Of a DNA stretch of 10,991 nt, positions 6,560 to 10,991 are shown piece by piece. The position numbers and the translations under genes were made by a program. Source of the stretch: JAVKFF01 sp040226215. GTDB lineage: Bacteria > Pseudomonadota > Alphaproteobacteria > DSM-16000 > Inquilinaceae. Numbering within the stretch: position 1 is the stretch's first letter; every line of letters begins with the position of its first letter. The notes beneath the pieces were generated by a model. The model had not been told where the DNA came from. It saw only the letters and a list, made by a program, of their open reading frames with translations, and did no database searches. The DNA lies in the NCBI GenBank assembly GCA_040226215.1, contig JAVKFF010000050.1, forward strand, positions 1 to 10,991, written 5' to 3'.

Positions 6560-7780
6560 CTACTCGCCCCAGCGGCTCTCGGGGTTGAGGATGGGGATGT
6601 CCATGTCCTCGATGCCAAGCTCGCGGATCAGCACCGGCACGCCCCAGTCCACCCCTTCCTGCACCTCGATGCGGAAGTGGTACATCGACTGCAGCGCCTG
6701 ATGGTCCTCGGCGCGGAACATCATGGTGCCCTTGGGCGTGTCGAATTCCATGCCGCGCATGGTCTCGATCAGCGTCTCGGTGTCCGTGGTTCCGGCTTCC
6801 TCGATGGCGGTGACGATCGCCATGCCGGCCGCCATGCCGCCCGCGGTGAAGAAGTCCGGCGGCTCGCCATAGCGGTCGAAATGCTGCTCCACCAGCCAGT
6901 CGTTCACCGGATTGTCGGGGATCTCGTAATAGTAATAGGTGGCACCTTCCATCCCCGGCAGGTCGCGATAGGCGACCAGGGCCGGCAGGATGTTGCCGCC
7001 CGAGGCTAGCTCGATGTCGAAGCGCTCGGGCTGCAGCTCGTTCAGCCGGCCCAGCGGATTGCCGCCGCCGGCCCAGATCACGAAGATGATCTTGCGCTCG
7101 GCCTCGACCTCGTTCAGCGCGTCGAACAGGCGCTGGGCCGGGGCGGTGAAGTCGGTGGTGTCGGTCGGCACATATTCCTCGAACACCAGCTCCGCGCCGG
7201 TCTCCGCAAGCGCCGTGCGGAAGGCGGCCACGCCGTCCCGGCCGAAGGCGTAGTCCTGCGCCAGGGTGGCGATGGCCACGCCTTCCGCGCCCAGCGCCAC
7301 GGCGTTGGAGATCGCGTCCTGGGAGGAGTTGCGTCCGGTGCGGAAGATGTAGCGGTTCCACTCCGACCCGGTGATGCTGTCGGCCACTGCCGGCTCGACC
7401 AGCAGGATACGGCCATACTCCTCGGCCACCGGCAGCATGGCCAGCGCCACGCCCGAGGAGACCGGCCCGACCGCGATGTCCGCGCCGTCGTCGCCATAGG
7501 CCTGGGCGAGCAGCGCGCGGCCCGTCTCGGGCTGCAGCTGGGTGTCGTACTCCAGCACCTCGATCGGCAGGCCGTTGATCTCCATGGTGCCGTCGGTGGC
7601 GTATTCCAGGCCCAGCATCAGGCCGCGATGGCTCTGGGTGGCATAAGCCTCCAGCGCGCCGGTCTGGCCATAGATGTGGGCGATGCGGATCACGCCGTCA
7701 TCGTCCTGCGCCAGGGCCGGGCCGGCGGCTAACGCCAGGGCCATGGCGGTCGACGCAATAAGGGTCTTGCTGTCAGTCAC
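6560..7780 (-). CDS. Periplasmic substrate-binding protein of HAAT-type ABC transporter (LivK-like, type I fold)
   Basis: This 406-residue precursor delivers the solute to the LivHM channel in the periplasm. A GTG start at 7780 is preferred: GGGAGGAGAAG lies just upstream, and it gives a proper signal peptide (charged TDSK, hydrophobic 7-23, likely cleavage ALA|QD after residue 24). An ATG 35 codons further upstream would bury that signal. The mature protein begins VIRIAHIYGQTGALEAYA, typical of the periplasmic-binding-protein type I fold used by Liv-type systems. It continues with VGPVSSGVALAMLPVAEEY and YIFRTGRNSSQDA in the usual ligand-cleft positions, and DFFTAGGMAAGMAIVTAIEEAGTTD in the C-terminal lobe. 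The ligand cannot be named; the family binds branched-chain amino acids, amides, urea and aromatic acids. As first gene of the operon it lies directly under the sigma-54 promoter, about 100 bases downstream. Confidence 0.93.
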   Translation of the reverse strand: MTDSKTLIASTAMALALAAGPALAQDDDGVIRIAHIYGQTGALEAYATQSHRGLMLGLEYATDGTMEINGLPIEVLEYDTQLQPETGRALLAQAYGDDGADIAVGPVSSGVALAMLPVAEEYGRILLVEPAVADSITGSEWNRYIFRTGRNSSQDAISNAVALGAEGVAIATLAQDYAFGRDGVAAFRTALAETGAELVFEEYVPTDTTDFTAPAQRLFDALNEVEAERKIIFVIWAGGGNPLGRLNELQPERFDIELASGGNILPALVAYRDLPGMEGATYYYYEIPDNPVNDWLVEQHFDRYGEPPDFFTAGGMAAGMAIVTAIEEAGTTDTETLIETMRGMEFDTPKGTMMFRAEDHQALQSMYHFRIEVQEGVDWGVPVLIRELGIEDMDIPILNPESRWGE

Positions 7781-7784
7781 GTCG

Positions 7785-7795
7785 CTTCTCCTCCC
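7785..7795 (-). promoter_or_regulatory. Strong ribosome binding site deciding the GTG start
   Basis: On the - strand this reads GGGAGGAGAAG, with the GGAGG core 9 bases before GTG 7780. It is the strongest ribosome site in the operon and supports GTG over the upstream in-frame ATG at 7885, which would lie at or before the predicted transcription start near 7880. Confidence 0.8.
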
Positions 7796-7890
7796 TCGTG
7801 GAACGGCCGTCCGGCCCGGGTTCGGCCCGGCTCGGCCTGTCTCTTCGGCGCGCTTGTCGACGCACGCCTTCGCAGTCGGCCCCACTTACC

Positions 7891-7905
7891 GCAAGCCGCG
7901 TGCCA
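7891..7905 (-). promoter_or_regulatory. Sigma-54 (RpoN) -24/-12 promoter of the transport operon
   Basis: On the - strand the sequence reads TGGCACGCGGCTTGC. It matches the sigma-54 consensus TGGCACG-N4-TTGC at every conserved base, with GG and GC at the required spacing. Transcription should start near 7880, leaving a leader of about 100 bases before the GTG at 7780. It faces the binding-protein gene, and an apparent sigma-54 activator gene lies directly upstream, which makes a chance match unlikely. Confidence 0.88.
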
Positions 7906-7980
7906 GTTCGCCGAAATCCGCGGAAACCTGTGCTCGCCGTGCCAGTCGCAATGGCTCGCCGGTCGGGAGAACCAGTATCC

Positions 7981-8004
7981 GATCGTCCGGAAATCCGGAC
8001 GATC
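7981..8004. promoter_or_regulatory. Perfect 24-bp palindrome, predicted activator-binding site 1
   Basis: The core GTCCGGAAATCCGGAC (7985-8000) is extended on both sides by GATC, giving an 11-bp arm on each side of a central AA. It is the copy closest to the promoter, centred about 113 bp upstream of the predicted start, which is a normal enhancer position for sigma-54 activators. It is assigned to the adjacent activator because the same core recurs twice more in this gap. Confidence 0.75.
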
Positions 8005-8054
8005 CCCAGGCAGAAAACCGCAAGCAACTGATAAGTCGGAATGAATTCGCAGGC

Positions 8055-8070
8055 GTCCGGGAATCCGGAC
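8055..8070. promoter_or_regulatory. GTCCGG-N4-CCGGAC palindrome, predicted activator-binding site 2
   Basis: The sequence is GTCCGGGAATCCGGAC, with the same 6-bp arms as site 1 and centre GAAT. It is centred about 183 bp upstream of the predicted start and 70 bp from site 1. One flanking C/G pair (8054 and 8071) extends the symmetry. Confidence 0.72.
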
Positions 8071-8082
8071 GGTTCGCTTGGT

Positions 8083-8098
8083 GTCCGGGATTCCGGAC
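8083..8098. promoter_or_regulatory. GTCCGG-N4-CCGGAC palindrome, predicted activator-binding site 3
   Basis: The sequence is GTCCGGGATTCCGGAC, centred about 211 bp upstream of the predicted start and 28 bp from site 2. It ends two bases before the activator stop codon. On the - strand the three sites can also fold as hairpins just after that stop, so they might serve in part to end the activator transcript. Confidence 0.72.
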
Positions 8099-8100
8099 TG

Positions 8101-9564
<1,464 letters not shown>

Positions 9565-9607
9565 GCCTCGTCCTTGCCGGGCGCCGCCATCGTCGAAGGC
9601 GCCATTA

Positions 9608-9719
9608 CCGGGATCATCGCCCCGGGATCATCGCCCCGGGATCATCGCCCCGGGATGATCGCCCCGGGATGATCGCCCCGGGATCATCGCCCCGGGATGA
9701 TCGCCCCGGGATGATCACC
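9608..9719. repeat. Eight tandem units of a 14-bp repeat
   Basis: The unit is CCGGGATCATCGCC, repeated eight times without a break. Units 1, 2, 3 and 6 have ATCATC; units 4, 5, 7 and 8 have ATGATC; unit 8 also has A for G near its end. Every junction between units makes CCCGGG and every unit contains GATC. The array begins 44 bp upstream of the activator start, in its leader or promoter zone. Copy number is likely to vary by slippage. I see no gene in the rest of 9565-9788. Confidence 0.95.
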
Positions 9720-9788
9720 CAGTGAAGCACGGCGCGGTGTCAGGGCCAAGGGCCGCGACCGGCCGCTGCACGATCGTCACCGGGCCGC

Positions 9789-9923
9789 TCAGACCGCCCA
9801 GACGACCGCCAGGATCAGCGCCAGGACGGCGAAGGCAGCCGTCCCGCCGAAGAAGACCCAGCGCTGCCAGGGCTTGCGCAAGTTGATCGTGCCCTGCCGG
9901 GCCTGGCGGGCGGACAGGGTCAC
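9789..9923 (-). CDS. Small single-pass membrane protein (hypothetical)
   Basis: From a GTG at 9923 this frame gives 44 residues: a basic N-terminal stretch (TLSARQARQG and NLRKPWQR) followed by one strongly hydrophobic segment at about 24-44 (WVFFGGTAAFAVLALILAVV) ending in AV. The layout suggests an inner-membrane protein with its N-terminus in the cytoplasm. CGGAG lies about 5 bases before the GTG. The same frame is open further upstream to an ATG at 10103, but that part has no recognisable features and crosses the 10-C run, so I prefer the short form. I do not recognise a function. It lies upstream of the activator on the same strand, separated by the 14-bp array, and divergent from the OmpA-type gene. 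Confidence 0.5.
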   Translation of the reverse strand: MTLSARQARQGTINLRKPWQRWVFFGGTAAFAVLALILAVVWAV

Positions 9924-10167
9924 GGACTCCGATCCCCGACCTTCGCCGCCGGGTGGCGTCGGATGGTCGCTCCTCGAATGTCTTGCCACGATCGGCCTCC
10001 AATCTCTCGCCCGTCCATGTGGGCAGCCCGGCCCCTGGCGCCACCCCCCCCCCGCGGCGTGACGACTGGCCTCCCCCGGCAGGATTCCGGCGCGGCGATG
10101 CATCCGATCGGCCCAACCGACGCGAATGCCAGTCGCGTCTTTCCGCGTTCAACAAAAGAGGGCTCTC
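9924..10167. other. Divergent intergenic region with a run of ten C
   Basis: This 244-bp gap separates the small membrane protein gene (- strand) from the OmpA-type gene (+ strand). Ten consecutive C residues lie at 10044-10053, about 115 bp before the OmpA start. No clear promoter consensus could be recognised. AGAGGG at 10157-10162 is the probable ribosome site of the OmpA-type gene. Confidence 0.6.
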
Positions 10168-10991
10168 ATGCGACTCGCGTTTTCACTCTGCCGGGGCACC
10201 GCCCTGATCGCTCTGTGCCTGGGCAGCCACGGCCTCGCCCATGCCCAGGGAATGGACTTCGACGGCAACTGGTACATCCAGGGCGGCGGCGGCCTGAACT
10301 TCGCCGACGACATCCAGCTGACCCCACCGCAGGATCCCGGCGAGTTCATCGACTTCGGCTACGATCTCGGCTTCCTCGCCGGCGGCGCCGTGGGCTATCG
10401 CTGGGACAACGGCTTCCGCACCGAACTCGAGGGCGTCTACCGCCACAACGAGTTCGATGTACTGTGCGGACCGCTCGACGGTCCGGCCGCGGTCTGCATC
10501 GACGCCGACAATCCGGCGCTCGGGCAGTCCGGCATCACCAACGAGGTCTCCTCGATCGGGATCATGTTCAACATCCTGTACGACATCGATACCGGCACGG
10601 CGATCACGCCCTATCTCGGCGGTGGCGTCGGCGCCGGCTATGTCGATTGGGAGTACGCCCTCGGCGGCATGAACGTGTCCATCGACGGTTGGGGCGTGGC
10701 GCTGCAGGGCATCGCCGGCGTCAGCTACGCGCTGAGCGACAGCTTCGAACTGTTCACCGACTACCGCTACTATACCGTGCTCGGCGGCCACGACGCCACC
10801 TTCGGCGCCCCGATCTCCGCGACGCTCGAAATCGACGAGTACGCCGCCCACTCGGTCTTCTTCGGCGCGCGCTACCACTTCCTGCCGCCGCCCCCGCCGC
10901 CGCCCGCTCCGGCACCGGTGGCCGAGGAGCCGCCGCCGCCCGCGCCGGCCCAGGACCGCTTCATCGTCTTCTTCGACTGGGACCGTTCCAA
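10168..10991 (+). CDS. OmpA-family outer membrane protein, N-terminal barrel and start of the peptidoglycan-binding domain
   Basis: The gene runs off the window; 274 codons are visible. A signal peptide spans about 1-26 (RLAFSLCRGTALIALCLGS, cleavage probably AHA|Q). The mature region is a membrane beta-barrel of alternating aromatic and glycine-rich strands, opening NWYIQGGGGLNFADD, and including ITPYLGGGVGAGYVDW and LFTDYRYYTVLGG, and closing with SVFFGARYHF, whose terminal Phe (residue 238) ends the barrel. A proline-rich hinge follows at 240-261. The last visible residues DRFIVFFDWDRS are the start of an OmpA C-terminal domain, which binds peptidoglycan in the periplasm. The family ties the outer membrane to the cell wall. 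AGAGGG lies 5 bases before the ATG. It points away from the activator and transport genes and shows no obvious functional link with them. The family is confident; pore function is unknown. Confidence 0.93.
   Translation, partial: MRLAFSLCRGTALIALCLGSHGLAHAQGMDFDGNWYIQGGGGLNFADDIQLTPPQDPGEFIDFGYDLGFLAGGAVGYRWDNGFRTELEGVYRHNEFDVLCGPLDGPAAVCIDADNPALGQSGITNEVSSIGIMFNILYDIDTGTAITPYLGGGVGAGYVDWEYALGGMNVSIDGWGVALQGIAGVSYALSDSFELFTDYRYYTVLGGHDATFGAPISATLEIDEYAAHSVFFGARYHFLPPPPPPPAPAPVAEEPPPPAPAQDRFIVFFDWDRS

Noticed and set aside
7937..7944. Second TGGCACGG (-24-like) element on the - strand
   Set aside because: At the required spacing downstream the bases read GCAC rather than TTGC, so the -12 element is missing. 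It may be a remnant or decoy but is not a supported promoter.
7781..8100. Coding capacity in the control region (e.g. frames at 7674-8567 and 7773-8027)
   Set aside because: These frames cross the sigma-54 promoter and palindromes and have Arg/Pro-rich, motif-free products; the stretch is better explained as regulatory.
9608..9719. CRISPR array
   Set aside because: The units are 14 bp and directly adjoining with no unique spacers, and no cas gene is present; it is a simple tandem repeat.
9715..10155. 146-codon - strand frame overlapping the small membrane protein
   Set aside because: It has no hydrophobic segment or domain and lies in another frame of a more plausible short gene; it also depends on reading through the 10-C run.

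Overview
The window is high-GC DNA with dense, tightly packed genes. Its codon use, LivFGHM-type transport genes, sigma-54 regulation, OmpA-type protein and dispersed hairpin repeats suggest an alphaproteobacterium, perhaps Rhodospirillales. That assignment is an inference from style and gene content, not from a marker gene.

Layout. On the + strand, positions 1-1356 hold the end of a NitT/TauT-type ABC ATPase and a stand-alone MetE-C-terminal-like, zinc-site methyltransferase, which look like one operon. Positions 1357-2006 contain no credible gene. This stretch holds a possible terminator, a 42-bp tandem repeat array that runs into a composite hairpin element, and two copies of a roughly 138-bp hairpin-containing repeat. 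From 7780 down to 2007 on the - strand lies a complete branched-chain-amino-acid-type (HAAT) ABC transport operon in the order binding protein, LivG, LivF, LivH, LivM, ending in a translationally coupled alpha/beta hydrolase. Positions 7781-8100 are its control region. From 9564 down to 8101, also on the - strand, is a PAS/AAA+/Fis sigma-54 activator gene. Upstream of the activator are an eight-unit 14-bp repeat array and a small membrane protein gene. A divergent + strand OmpA-family gene starts at 10168 and runs off the end.

How it works together. The 320-bp gap before the binding-protein gene contains a near-consensus -24/-12 sigma-54 promoter (7891-7905). About 110-210 bp upstream of its predicted start are three copies of the palindrome GTCCGG-N4-CCGGAC, and the activator gene ends three bases beyond the last copy. 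This reads as a self-contained local circuit. A PAS-sensing activator binds the palindromes and turns on a high-affinity uptake operon for an unknown organic solute, and the terminal hydrolase probably cleaves that solute or a relative of it. The substrate cannot be deduced from the sequence. The circuit, with its predicted operator, is the most interesting content. Each component family is known, so any novelty lies in the operator, the substrate and the hydrolase link. I see no defence system, CRISPR array, tRNA, rRNA or insertion sequence here.
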